A stretch of 64,000 nt of DNA, from assembly GCF_033449965.1 (NCBI RefSeq), contig NZ_CP137761.1:4488001-4552000 (forward strand). The letters run 5' to 3'. Positions within the stretch are counted from its first letter, which is position 1. Each line of letters starts with the position of its first letter. This stretch comes from Bacillus sp. T3. Lineage in GTDB: Bacteria > Bacillota > Bacilli > Bacillales > Cytobacillaceae. Shown one piece after another: positions 41,667 through 50,558 of the stretch. A program made the position numbers and the translations under genes. The notes beneath the pieces were generated by a model. That model saw nothing but the letters and a program-made list of their open reading frames with translations, made no database searches and was not told where the DNA came from.

Positions 41667-42914
41667 ATGAAAGGTCATTATAAGAAGAGAGGTTGCACTT
41701 GTCCTATTGATAACTGTACCTGTGGAAAGACTTGGAGTTTCGTGATTGATGTCGGGCGTAATCCTAAAAACGGAAGAAGGAAACAGGCAACAGGGGCAGG
41801 TTTTAAAACTAGAGAAGAAGCTGAGCTAGCTGCTGCATCTCTACTTAACGAAATAAACCAAGGTTCTTATATTAAAGAATCGAATATTTTATTTAAGGAT
41901 TTTGCTCAAAAATGGCTCTTAACATACAGTGAAAGAACTGGGTGCAAACCTAGCACAATTCGTCTTAGACAATATAGTATTAATAAGCTTTTGCCTTACT
42001 TTTCTCCTCTCAAACTGAAAATGATCTCTGATGAATTGTATCAAGCAGTTTTAGATGATTTAAAGGAACAAGGACTCTCTCAAAGTACCTTGGAAGGTAT
42101 CCATGTGACATGTAAGATGATTTTCAAAATGGCCCTAAGTAAAAGAATGCTAAAATTTAATCCAATCGAATTCGCATATATTCCACGAGATAAAAAAGTT
42201 ATTATAGAATCCGAAGAAGATGAAGAAACAGTTGAAGAGGAACTTCCAAAATACTTTGAAAAAGAGGAACTCGCACAATTCCTAGAAATCGTCTATGAAA
42301 AAGGGCTTTATATGGATGAACCTATCTTTATTACGTTAGCTTATACAGGGATGCGTGTAGGTGAGTTGGTGGTACTGAAGTGGAAAGATATTGATTTTGA
42401 TCGACGCACAATTAGTATTACTAAAACGTACAACAACGAAAAAAACAACACGAAAAACTATATGTTAGTTACTCCTAAAACAATTTCATCAAAACGTAAA
42501 ATTGTTGTAGATGAATCTGTGATTGAAGTACTTCGAAAACACAAATTACAACAAGAGAAATTAATTAAACAATTTAGCAAATCATATCATGACAAAGGTT
42601 ATATTTTCGCAAACTTTAACCGTCATCCCGGCTATCCAATTCTAACAAAACTTGTTAGAACTAGAATGACCAGGCTATTAAAATTTTTAGAATTTCAGTC
42701 AAAAAAATATAATCCACACTCTCTTCGTCACACACATACTTCCCTACTTGCCGAAGCTGAAGTGGATATTGAAGAGATTATGGAACGATTAGGCCATAGT
42801 GATGAAAAAACAACAAGAAAAATATATCTTCATGTGACAAATGTAATGAAAAGAGAAGCTTCTGAAAAATTCGGAAAATTAATGCGAGGGGTTATTAAGA
42901 AACCAAGAGAGTAA
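41667..42914 (+). CDS. tyrosine integrase with N-terminal CxC motifs
   Basis: About 415 residues. It opens MKGHYKKRGCTC and then CTCGKTWSF, two CxC pairs that could form a zinc ribbon, followed by an arm-binding region. A core-binding domain (about 70-170) and catalytic domain follow, with GMRVGELVVLKWKDI, HSLRHTHTSLLAEAEVD and GHSDEKTTRKIYLHV (Tyr nucleophile). The ATG at 41667 has GGAGG eight bases ahead; a TTG at 41652 lies inside that site. Clearly homologous to the integrase at 57625 but diverged, so it marks a second, nested element. I find no groEL-end core next to it. Confidence 0.88.
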   Translation: MKGHYKKRGCTCPIDNCTCGKTWSFVIDVGRNPKNGRRKQATGAGFKTREEAELAAASLLNEINQGSYIKESNILFKDFAQKWLLTYSERTGCKPSTIRLRQYSINKLLPYFSPLKLKMISDELYQAVLDDLKEQGLSQSTLEGIHVTCKMIFKMALSKRMLKFNPIEFAYIPRDKKVIIESEEDEETVEEELPKYFEKEELAQFLEIVYEKGLYMDEPIFITLAYTGMRVGELVVLKWKDIDFDRRTISITKTYNNEKNNTKNYMLVTPKTISSKRKIVVDESVIEVLRKHKLQQEKLIKQFSKSYHDKGYIFANFNRHPGYPILTKLVRTRMTRLLKFLEFQSKKYNPHSLRHTHTSLLAEAEVDIEEIMERLGHSDEKTTRKIYLHVTNVMKREASEKFGKLMRGVIKKPRE

Positions 42915-42973
42915 AATGTAATTTTTGCTCTCTTTCTTTTCTCATACATAATGATTGTTTAATACTTCATAAT

Positions 42974-43719
42974 TTATAGTAAACCTTCTTCAGTCTTGGT
43001 ATTAAAATTTCGATCATCATTGCTAACACCAGTAAAACTATTTGAGATTGCCATTTGTAAAAGACTCAATAAACTATTACCATTTATTAATTCAATATGT
43101 TTATCATTTGAATATTCAATAGCGGTTTTGGTGAATTCACCAGTGGTGACAAAGAAACCTTTTTTCGCTTTCATATCAATGATTGCACTATGGAATTTTT
43201 GAATTTCAGGGCGAGTAACTTTTTGTGAATTGTATCTCTTACATTCAACAAGTAGTGTGTCAGATCCTTTTTTCAATATGATGTCCTTTCCCCATCACCG
43301 GTTTTAGAAGTGAGAATTGCTTTATATCCCATCAATCCGTATAACTCTTTTACAAATTTTTCAAATTCAAAAGGATCCATCTTTTTTATTTCATCCAGCT
43401 GATTTTGCGCTTTTATTTTTTCAATTTGCTTCAATCGATTAAGTTCTTCCATTTTTTCGACATGAACTTTTTCCCGTTCTAACTCTTGCTTTTCTCTTAC
43501 CCTTGATAAGTGATATAAGAAAAATAAAAAAGCGCAAAAAAGAATTGTATACCCCCACTCCACGGTATTTAATCCACCAAAAAAGGATAGAAACCTCATA
43601 ATTGCCTGATTTAACGATACTATTAATCCAACCAAAATTACCGAAAGAGCAGCTACGAAAATTAATATTCCTTCAATTCTAAATCCCCTTTTTATCCTAT
43701 AGCCTCTTTTTCTTCCCAT
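42974..43719 (-). pseudogene. membrane-anchored Mrr-like restriction endonuclease, one frameshift
   Basis: Two N-terminal membrane segments (GILIFVAALSVILVGLIV; YTILFCAFLFFLYHL) and a charged helix lead to an Mrr_cat nuclease domain: FEKFVKELYGLMGYKAILTSK, then GDGGKDI, VECKRYNS and KGFFVTTGEF. Catalytic D and E-x-K are present. The frame breaks at a G run (43290-43293, minus GATGGGGAAAGG); one more G restores SKTGDGGKDIILKKGSD and a protein of about 248 residues. Such proteins (YraN/Mrr-like with membrane anchors) often belong to phage defence or DNA quality control. It is a single gene, facing away from the integrase. Confidence 0.8.
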
Positions 43720-43860
43720 TTAATAACCGCCACCTAACTATAAAACTTATACCTTATAAGGATGCCCTAAATAACGCTTATACTAACAAATTTTTCCTAA
43801 TAGTTCATAAGCACCTTAGCTTGGACATATATTTAATATTGTTAAATTGGAGGTGATTAA

Positions 43861-44901
43861 ATGTACTTTATGATGGTTGCTGTGGTTTCACTAGCTTCAA
43901 TCGGGATAACAATTTATTCTGGAATATTAATGACAAAAATAGTAATAGGAAAAAGTAACAAAGACAATGACGTAGAAAAATTAATAATACTTGCTCTTTA
44001 TGGGATGGTTTTAGGAGCTTTAGCAAGTTACCTCATTAACTCTCCACCCATATCATTCGTGGAATTCATGCTTATTTTAAAACTAATATTCACGCTTTTT
44101 TTAGTCGTCACTCTCCATGAAATGGGGCACTACCTTGCTGCGCGATTATTTAATGTTTCAGTTTCTACCTTTTCTGTTGGAGTCGGTCCTACGTTATTAA
44201 GATTTAAATTTTCAGATACGAATTTTCAGTTTAATGCTATCCCAATAATGGGGTATGTTAAACCTGATTCATCGAATGAACAAAACCTTTCTCTTTTTAA
44301 AAGCTGTGTGTTTTATTTGGCTGGAATATTTATTAATATTGTCTGTTTTTTTATTGGTCTAACAGTCTTCTTTATTCAACAAGGTCAATCTGTCTATGAT
44401 TCCTTTGTTATTGTATATAGTAAGTTTGTTTATCTAATTCCGAAGTTTTACTCAGTCATTGCCAGTCTCAAATTTTCAGATATTATCACCCCTGAGCATG
44501 ATTTAGAAAATAGTATCGGATTATATATCTCAATGGCAAATATTTCTCAAGAATTTTGGTTGGGTTTTGCCTTATTGAGTATAATATTAGCTTGTTTAAA
44601 TATGATTCCTATTCCAGTATTAGATGGTGGTCGTGTTGTATTAGCTATACTTGGATCCCTGTTCTCTCTTATTGGAATACCTAAAAAATTCATTAACGCA
44701 AGTTTCACTTGGTTATTTATCCTTGGAGTAATAATTTTGTATAGCCCTATGATTATTAACAACCTTTGGGCTTCTAGTATCGAAGTTGGGATGACATTTC
44801 CTGAATATATGTTATGGATGGGTATCATTCTAACTGCTATTATTAATATTCAAATCTACTTAGAAAATAGAAGGAATAATAACACAACCCCTGTTGAATA
44901 A
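43861..44901 (+). CDS. site-2-protease-family (M50) zinc metalloprotease
   Basis: 346-residue polytopic membrane protein. The zinc motif HEMGH is at about 86-90 and the second zinc/catalytic block NMIPIPVLDGGR is at about 247-258, inside the membrane. Several further helices are present, but the usual PDZ insert between the two motifs is replaced by a short region without PDZ character. It cleaves substrates within the membrane; the substrate is unknown. ATG after TTGGAGGTGA. An island-borne S2P could release a membrane-held regulator or activate an effector, but no anti-sigma gene lies nearby. Confidence 0.88.
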   Translation: MYFMMVAVVSLASIGITIYSGILMTKIVIGKSNKDNDVEKLIILALYGMVLGALASYLINSPPISFVEFMLILKLIFTLFLVVTLHEMGHYLAARLFNVSVSTFSVGVGPTLLRFKFSDTNFQFNAIPIMGYVKPDSSNEQNLSLFKSCVFYLAGIFINIVCFFIGLTVFFIQQGQSVYDSFVIVYSKFVYLIPKFYSVIASLKFSDIITPEHDLENSIGLYISMANISQEFWLGFALLSIILACLNMIPIPVLDGGRVVLAILGSLFSLIGIPKKFINASFTWLFILGVIILYSPMIINNLWASSIEVGMTFPEYMLWMGIILTAIINIQIYLENRRNNNTTPVE

Positions 44902-45010
44902 ACAGGGGTTGAACCTTTCAGATCACACCTGGAGAGTTTGAGAGTTCAATAAGTTCTTTGCAGTTTACTGAAAAGTATGTACATTAAATTAAAGCGCCCT
45001 TACATACAAA

Positions 45011-45087
45011 AAAACGCAAATCCATCCTATGGAAATGCGCCCTTACATACAAAAAACGCAGATCCATGCTATGGAAATGCGCCCGAT
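45011..45087. repeat. dispersed hairpin repeat, two tandem units
   Basis: Two nearly identical 32-base units (45011-45042 and 45053-45087). Each carries ACGCARATCCAT, then ATGGAAATGCGCCC, able to fold into a hairpin, the second ending CGATAG. They belong to the family with GCGC...ATCC...GGA...GCGCCCGATTGCTGAA described at 48641, 49659, 51602, 53881 and 56231. Confidence 0.7.
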
Positions 45088-45131
45088 AGTTCAATAAAAA
45101 AGCTAATCCCACGAAAGAATTTTTATTAAAT

Positions 45132-45884
45132 TCAATATCCTATAACATCAGTATTAACTTCATTGATAACATCATTGGATATTGTGTTTATAGGTAACAA
45201 ATAGACTTTATTTAAACGAGGATTAAATATTCCTAAATTCTCAATTTGTTTGAATTCGGAATGAATTGAATGTATCCCCATTAAATAGTATACGAGTAAC
45301 TGTAGTGTATGCTTGTTAGTTGGCGCTGATTTTAAAACTTTAAAATCCCATAATGTATTTTCTGTTAAAAAATCGCCATCACCAGTATTTATAGTTGATG
45401 TATAGCCCCCTTCAAAATTAAAACCATTCTTTACAATAGGTCCATAGAGTTTGAAAAAATTCAATCCTCTATTCACCATAATTCTTATATTCGAAATAGT
45501 TTCTTTATCAGGTTTAATAAATTCTACTGGCTTATACCACGCTACTCCTACTCGGAAAGCTACATCAAACCCCACCATTTTACATGCACTTTCAATTGAA
45601 ATATCATCTAACCCCTGTATTTTGAGTAATAGATCATTCGCTAATTTAGTCTCTTTAGCATTAATTGCTCCCCTCATTGAAATTCCAAATGCTTTTTTAA
45701 TTGGTTCTCCATTTAAAAATCTTGTTAAATAATCTACTGCTATTCCTACCAAACTACTTTGAATATTTTCATTTTCGTTTAAAATAACAGAATCTAATAA
45801 ATCTGTAACAACAAAATCTTTTGGTTTTATATAGCCTCCTCTCGGTTGTTTAACTGTAGGAATTCTCTTAGTAACTGATACCAT
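45132..45884 (-). CDS. uncharacterised protein with a PD-(D/E)XK-like motif
   Basis: 250-residue soluble protein. The C-terminal half has NTGDGDFLTENTLWDFKV (Asp171, Asp180-x-Lys182), then HTLQLLVYYLMG (Gln195) and GIFNPRLNKVYL. Together these form a plausible D...DxK...Q nuclease core of the Cas4/RecB type. The N-terminal half contains no domain I recognise. ATG seven bases after AGAGGG; monocistronic. Nuclease activity is inferred from the motif only. Confidence 0.6.
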   Translation of the reverse strand: MVSVTKRIPTVKQPRGGYIKPKDFVVTDLLDSVILNENENIQSSLVGIAVDYLTRFLNGEPIKKAFGISMRGAINAKETKLANDLLLKIQGLDDISIESACKMVGFDVAFRVGVAWYKPVEFIKPDKETISNIRIMVNRGLNFFKLYGPIVKNGFNFEGGYTSTINTGDGDFLTENTLWDFKVLKSAPTNKHTLQLLVYYLMGIHSIHSEFKQIENLGIFNPRLNKVYLLPINTISNDVINEVNTDVIGY

Positions 45885-46380
45885 AAAAATACCCTCTTTT
45901 GTTTTTATTTACTATCCTGCCTGTTGGTTTAAGTATGTTTTTCCATAATCTTCATACTAATATTAACATAAATATCCAGTATTTTTTGAATGTTTTATTC
46001 TATTAAATGGCCCTCTGTGTGGAAGATCAGGATATTACCATAATTTGATTGCTATATTTTAACTATAATACGGTCACCGTAACGCATCTAAATGAGTTTT
46101 TTTCATAAGAGTAAATTCTTTTTAGGGGAAAGGCAAAATTATAAAATAATCGGGCGCTTTAATGTAACAAGATCAGACTTTTAATACATCAGAATAAACG
46201 GTAATGAACTGGACCTCAATTTTTGTTACTATCTGATAATTGTAGGTGCAGTTTTTGCTATTAATAAATTACTTGATTATTTTTTGCAGGGAGAGTCACT
46301 CACAATTAATTTATAATTGTTTTATTAATTATTCCAAAAAAGTAAAAAGTCGGATATGCTTAATGAGGGAGTGGATAAAT
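45885..46380. other. intergenic region before the membrane pair
   Basis: About 500 bases with no convincing gene; an open frame from 46246 is only the upstream extension of the next gene. It contains a perfect 11-bp palindrome ACGGTCACCGT (46070-46080), a possible operator, and a minus-strand fragment GCGCCCGATT near 46147-46157 from the hairpin repeat family. Confidence 0.5.
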
Positions 46381-46938
46381 ATGGGTACAAAATACTATAA
46401 AAATAATAATGACTTAAGAGAAGTAGATGAAGTGTTAGCCATTGCTGAAAAAGCAATTATGACAAAAGGTATCGTTATAAATGACCCTAGCAGTGCACCT
46501 AAAATTATTGCTGCATCCCTGACGGCAGTCGCTGGGAGTGGAGCAGCAATTGCTGGTTTAGCTGGGACTTCTGCAATTGGTACAGGAATTGCAAGTGGAG
46601 CGATAGGTGCTACAGGTTTAGTGGGGGGTGTGGCATTAGCTCCAATTGCTCTTCCACTGGCATTAATTACCGGTGTCGGTTATTTACTTTTCAAAAATAA
46701 AAAAGAGAGAGAACTGCGTGAACGTCTGCAAATTAGATTGAAAAAAGCAGTGGAGATGCAAAATAAATTGATTCGACAATACCAGAACTTGTTACAGTCT
46801 TTACAAATAGAGGCAGAAAAAGAAGTGAATTATTATAAACAAATAGTTAAAGAACAAGCGAAGAAAATTGAAGAGTTGGCAGCCATTAATACAGCACTAC
46901 AAGATGTTATTTCAAAAATGTCTGCACAATTATCATGA
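46381..46938 (+). CDS. uncharacterised glycine-rich membrane-hairpin protein, first gene of a pair
   Basis: 185 residues; I do not recognise the family. Residues 41-104 are an unbroken Ala/Gly-rich hydrophobic stretch with repeated small-residue spacing (GSGAAIAGLAGTSAIGTG and so on) and a Pro near 92, enough for a two-pass membrane hairpin. Residues 105-182 are a highly charged coiled coil. Small-residue hairpins of this sort oligomerise readily, so a pore or membrane scaffold is conceivable. The ATG at 46381 has GAGGGAGTGG upstream. The next gene starts 15 bases after its stop on the same strand. The pair looks like a two-component system with unknown function. Confidence 0.75.
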   Translation: MGTKYYKNNNDLREVDEVLAIAEKAIMTKGIVINDPSSAPKIIAASLTAVAGSGAAIAGLAGTSAIGTGIASGAIGATGLVGGVALAPIALPLALITGVGYLLFKNKKERELRERLQIRLKKAVEMQNKLIRQYQNLLQSLQIEAEKEVNYYKQIVKEQAKKIEELAAINTALQDVISKMSAQLS

Positions 46939-46953
46939 CTAGGTGAATTATAA

Positions 46954-48297
46954 ATGGATCAGGAATCTCAAAAACTACTAAACGCTTTAAAATATAATGA
47001 ACATCTAACAAAACTTGGGATAGAAAAAGCAAAGCAGTTCAAAGAGAAATTACAACAACGAGAAGAGATTGATACAAACATAAACGAAGCTGATGAAGCT
47101 ATAAAAAGTTCACTAAAATTGCTGGAACAGCTCCAAGTAAAAGTTGATCTTCCACAGCAACAAAAAGTATATGAAACTCCGTTTAAATTACATATTAAAC
47201 CAAATGTTAGTGAATATAAATCCTTCGAAACAATCGTGGAGGAAGCTCACGCTGCCGGTTTTGAGAATACAGCCATTGAAGACTTACTTACAGCACAAGA
47301 AGTTGCCGAAGCAGATGCGGAATATCTGGCGATTAAGAAAGCCTTCAGTGAGAAAACGAAATTAACAAAAGGTGACATTGCTTTTTTATTATTAACAGTT
47401 GCTTTACAGGTAGCCAGACAATTTATTTTCTCAAACGAAAAATTCCGGTTAAAGGCAACAGAAGCTGATAATGCGTTAAAAAAACCGCTTAAAAAGGTTA
47501 CTCCAAATACGTGGCACGATATCTTGTTTGGACCAGTACCATATGATGCAGTTGTAAAAGTAAATGCTGATAGTGATAGTACAGGTCTTAGTGGGTACAC
47601 ACACCGATATCGGACATTAGGGCATGACCCTGTATTAGGATGGATATTTGGACCTATAAATATTTTAACCTCAACCTTAACAAAAACAAACTTCATTACA
47701 ACCTATCAGGTTGTTAACCGTAAAATTGGTGATTTTTATGAGTTTGGGACAGTTGGTGCATTTAATGATGCAGTCTTAAAAGCACAAGAAGATAAACTTA
47801 ATTTACCAGCTGCCGTAGTGAAACAAGCCATACATTTTGGAACCGACTATTTTACCAAACAAGGTTTACCCTTACCATTCGTAAGTTCATTAGATAATGA
47901 TTTAGCGCAAAAACTTGTGCAACAATTTAACATCGATACTTATAGTGTAACAAGGGGAGCAACATTATCGGTTTTCATCAATTCTATCGTTGGCTTAATT
48001 CATTCATTATTCTATAACCCTAAGAAACACGGGAGTCGAGAATTATATGAAGTCCGAACGCGAAAAATTTTATTAATCGCAAATATAATAGCTTCTACCA
48101 GTAATGTGATTTATGTGGCACTATCAAAAGACTTAAAAAAATTAGACCTTGGTGGAATTCTTGTTACCATAGGCCGAATTATTTCTGATTTATCCTTTAT
48201 TGCAAAAATAGAACAAGAATTTATCGTCAATCGATTTGATGAATCCTTCCAAAAAGAATTAGACTTTTTAGATTCTAGTATTGCAAAATGGATTTAA
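46954..48297 (+). CDS. uncharacterised membrane-associated protein, second gene of a pair
   Basis: 447 residues; family not recognised. Residues 1-65 are coiled coil, matching the coiled coil of its partner. A hydrophobic helix lies at about 138-158. A compact region 186-236 includes WHDILFGPVPYDAV and HRYRTLGHDPVLGWIFG, whose His-Asp-Pro and Gly-Trp pattern looks conserved. Two further hydrophobic segments (about 335-355 and 370-415) follow, and the tail is charged. ATG follows ACTAGGTG weakly, so translation may be coupled to the first gene. No known enzymatic motif is visible. Confidence 0.75.
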   Translation: MDQESQKLLNALKYNEHLTKLGIEKAKQFKEKLQQREEIDTNINEADEAIKSSLKLLEQLQVKVDLPQQQKVYETPFKLHIKPNVSEYKSFETIVEEAHAAGFENTAIEDLLTAQEVAEADAEYLAIKKAFSEKTKLTKGDIAFLLLTVALQVARQFIFSNEKFRLKATEADNALKKPLKKVTPNTWHDILFGPVPYDAVVKVNADSDSTGLSGYTHRYRTLGHDPVLGWIFGPINILTSTLTKTNFITTYQVVNRKIGDFYEFGTVGAFNDAVLKAQEDKLNLPAAVVKQAIHFGTDYFTKQGLPLPFVSSLDNDLAQKLVQQFNIDTYSVTRGATLSVFINSIVGLIHSLFYNPKKHGSRELYEVRTRKILLIANIIASTSNVIYVALSKDLKKLDLGGILVTIGRIISDLSFIAKIEQEFIVNRFDESFQKELDFLDSSIAKWI

Positions 48298-48640
48298 ATT
48301 AAATATAAGAATGATTTGTTCCTGTTTTCTCCAAAATGATTCTTGACTAAGATTTATCGACATGTAACTTCTTATCTTTAACTAAAAAGGGAGTGATACC
48401 TAGTCCTTAATGACTTTTTATAACTCCTTTTTTACAATTAAGTTCCCATTATCAGATGCATATTTTGATCGGCTTTTTGAAGCTTTTAGTACCACATTAA
48501 AAAGGTTTCCGAACCAGGAAATCCTAATTCGCCACAATATCTTTCCTATTAAGATTCACAAAAAACCTCATTTACTTATGATAAGTTCACACTCTTAATA
48601 CTAAACTACATCCTAAACAATCTGGCCCAAACATGAAATA

Positions 48641-48680
48641 GGCGCGATCATCTTTTTGATAATCGCGCCCGATTGCTGAA
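48641..48680. repeat. dispersed hairpin repeat
   Basis: GGCGCGATCATC-TTTTT-GATAATCGCGCC then CGATTGCTGAA. The 20 bases before it (CTGGCCCAAACATGAAATA) recur before the copy at 56231. The surrounding 48298-48834 has no gene I can support: a 62-codon frame at 48410 lacks a proper ribosome site. Confidence 0.75.
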
Positions 48681-48834
48681 TATTTGCATATCGCAATTTA
48701 ATATTATTACTACATTTTCCATTATTAGTTATTTTTTGTTGCAAATCTTTAAAAGCAGAAATCTTCGTTAAACCCACATTACATAAAAAATCTTTCTAAG
48801 CTTTGCTCTAGTTGATGTATTATGTCAAAACGGA

Positions 48835-49269
48835 TTACTCCTCATCAAGATTATCCTCATATTGTTTTTTTCTAAGGAAATAGGCAACAGTAAATGTCAA
48901 TAAGAAGCAGAAAAACAATACTCCCCCTAAAATTAGAGCATCTTTAGTCGTTCCTTCCGGAGCAAGGAAAGTAACCCCACCAAATATTCCACCTATTAAT
49001 AACGAAAGGAAAAAATATTTATAAAAAGAACCTGGTTTTTTATTATGATAAGATTGATAAACATCTATCGTAATTCGCATATTCAAATATGAAAATACCA
49101 CAAAAGTCCCTATAAAGACTGTCCATAATGGATTATTTGTTACTTGCATGATTCCATTGCATATTCCATCGTATATTAGAATTCCAACAATACACAAAGT
49201 TTGGAAAACAAATGCGATACGAATATTTCTTAGATTTTGAATAGCTAAACGCTCGTCCTTAAAATTCAC
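48835..49269 (-). CDS. four-helix membrane protein coupled to an XRE regulator
   Basis: 144 residues with four hydrophobic segments (about 18-38, 48-64, 85-103, 112-131) and charged ends. It resembles the small membrane partners commonly encoded after YozG-like repressors in Firmicutes. GTG start overlapping the regulator's stop by one base. Function unknown. Confidence 0.75.
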   Translation of the reverse strand: MNFKDERLAIQNLRNIRIAFVFQTLCIVGILIYDGICNGIMQVTNNPLWTVFIGTFVVFSYLNMRITIDVYQSYHNKKPGSFYKYFFLSLLIGGIFGGVTFLAPEGTTKDALILGGVLFFCFLLTFTVAYFLRKKQYEDNLDEE

Positions 49270-49484
49270 TATTTCTCCTCCTTATCAACCCAAAATAATT
49301 CATCTAATGATTGTTTAAGTACATAACAAATTTCCAGGCATAAATTTAATGTTGGATTGTATTTTCCTTTTTCAATTAAACTGATGGTTTGACGAGTAAC
49401 ACCAGTTTTCCCGGCTAACTCTTGTTGTGTTAAGTTCATTTGTATACGGGCAATTTTTACATTATTTTTCACCTGTTCGATCAC
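49269..49484 (-). CDS. XRE-family transcriptional regulator (YozG-like)
   Basis: 71-residue repressor with a single Cro/C1 helix-turn-helix, NLTQQELAGKTGVTRQTISLIEKGKYNPTL, from about residue 17 to 46. It starts from ATG after GGAGGG-like sequence. It probably autoregulates, since two AT-palindrome operators lie immediately upstream. First gene of a two-gene unit with a membrane protein. Confidence 0.88.
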   Translation of the reverse strand: MIEQVKNNVKIARIQMNLTQQELAGKTGVTRQTISLIEKGKYNPTLNLCLEICYVLKQSLDELFWVDKEEK

Positions 49485-49499
49485 CCTCCCTACAGCAAT

Positions 49500-49537
49500 G
49501 TAATATATATATTACTTATTCAATATATATATTACAT
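49500..49537. promoter_or_regulatory. twin palindromic operator of the XRE gene
   Basis: GTAATATATATATTAC at 49500-49515 is a perfect 16-bp palindrome, and a second near copy lies at 49521-49537. They are about two helical turns apart, directly upstream of the regulator start at 49484. Confidence 0.65.
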
Positions 49538-49658
49538 CGCATTTGCATAAAATGGAATTATTTTTAAAATTTTATTAATTCAGCCATTTCTTTAAAATTT
49601 AATTTTCTTTTTTAAGGGGGCAGGATTAATGCTCCACAAACTGGCAAAAAATAAAAAT

Positions 49659-49698
49659 AGCGCTAATCCTTACTAGAGGATAGCGCCCGATTGCTGAA
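49659..49698. repeat. dispersed hairpin repeat
   Basis: AGCGCTAATCC...GGATAGCGCCCGATTGCTGAA, preceded by CTGGC and an A-rich stretch. The stem pairs GCGCTAATCC with GGATAGCGC. Confidence 0.75.
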
Positions 49699-49740
49699 GA
49701 TAAGTACTATACAGTTGCACAGTCACCCTGTATTGATGCA

Positions 49741-49773
49741 AAAAATCCCGACTGTTAATCAGCCGGGATTTTA
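49741..49773 (-). terminator. intrinsic terminator of the HipA-like/HIRAN unit
   Basis: AAAATCCCG and CGGGATTTT form a 9-bp stem with six Ts on the minus strand, about 40 bases after the HIRAN gene stop. Confidence 0.87.
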
Positions 49774-49810
49774 TCATTTACCAAGAAATTTTTATTAGAT
49801 TAATGAATTA

Positions 49811-50554
49811 TTATTGCATTACTGGAACCAATTCATCCGCTGTAGTCCCCTGTAATGAAGGTATTTCGCATTCAAAGTCCACTTTTAACCACCAATGTGG
49901 TGTGGATTTTTCGTTTATATAGGAAACTCGAACTAACGGTTCTGCTTCCCTTTCTAGTAAAGAAAAGATAGCTTTACTGTAGAAAGCAGGAACATACCCT
50001 AAGTGAAGAATTCCTCCCAGAGTAAATATACCCACTGCATTGGGATCTGCCGGATTAGTAGGTTCTTGAACTAATTTTAATGGACTATTGATCGTGAGCC
50101 TCCTATGCCATCCTTCTGGTAAATTTCGATGACGCATTCCGTGAACAAAAAAACTGGAATGTAATTTACCATCTTCCTCAAGTCGCAATGGTTGCTCAAA
50201 AGAATACGTATCGCTAGCTAAACGACCTCGAGTTTGTTGAAGCAAGTCCATTTTTGAAGAGTTTTCATCTAATCCCAAATCAACTAGAATCGCTTTAAAA
50301 TCCGCACGATCAATCGAGGGCAGTCGACGATCAAACGCTGGGAAAAGGTGCTTAGAACGATAAACCTTATCTGGAATCGGGAACGCTGGATGCAACATAT
50401 AGTCATTGTCTAAAGCATCCTTTAACTTTCGTTGCCCTGTATCCGAATAAGAAAATTCATAATGACCGTCGAAGTAAGAAAGGGTACCTATATGGTAAAA
50501 TAAACGGCTTTTTTTATTCTGCCATACAACAAGTAGCGTATGAACTTTACTCAT
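49811..50554 (-). CDS. HipA-N-like plus HIRAN domain protein
   Basis: 247 residues. The N-terminal part (about 5-85) resembles the N-terminal subdomain of HipA (VVWQNKKSRLFYHIGTL, YEFSYSDTG, YRSKHLFPAFDRRLPS). The C-terminal half (about 132-235) is a HIRAN domain with FFVHGMRHRNL, NPADPNAVGIF and LHLGYVPA, a fold known to bind DNA ends. ATG follows AAAGGAGGAATAA, four bases after the kinase stop. In HipBST systems a separate small protein equals this HipA N-subdomain and neutralises the kinase. By analogy this may be the antitoxin or targeting subunit. Confidence 0.8.
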   Translation of the reverse strand: MSKVHTLLVVWQNKKSRLFYHIGTLSYFDGHYEFSYSDTGQRKLKDALDNDYMLHPAFPIPDKVYRSKHLFPAFDRRLPSIDRADFKAILVDLGLDENSSKMDLLQQTRGRLASDTYSFEQPLRLEEDGKLHSSFFVHGMRHRNLPEGWHRRLTINSPLKLVQEPTNPADPNAVGIFTLGGILHLGYVPAFYSKAIFSLLEREAEPLVRVSYINEKSTPHWWLKVDFECEIPSLQGTTADELVPVMQ

Positions 50555-50558
50555 TTAT

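Noticed and set aside
48410..48598. 62-codon open frame
   Set aside because: No well-spaced ribosome site and no recognisable sequence pattern; treated as intergenic.
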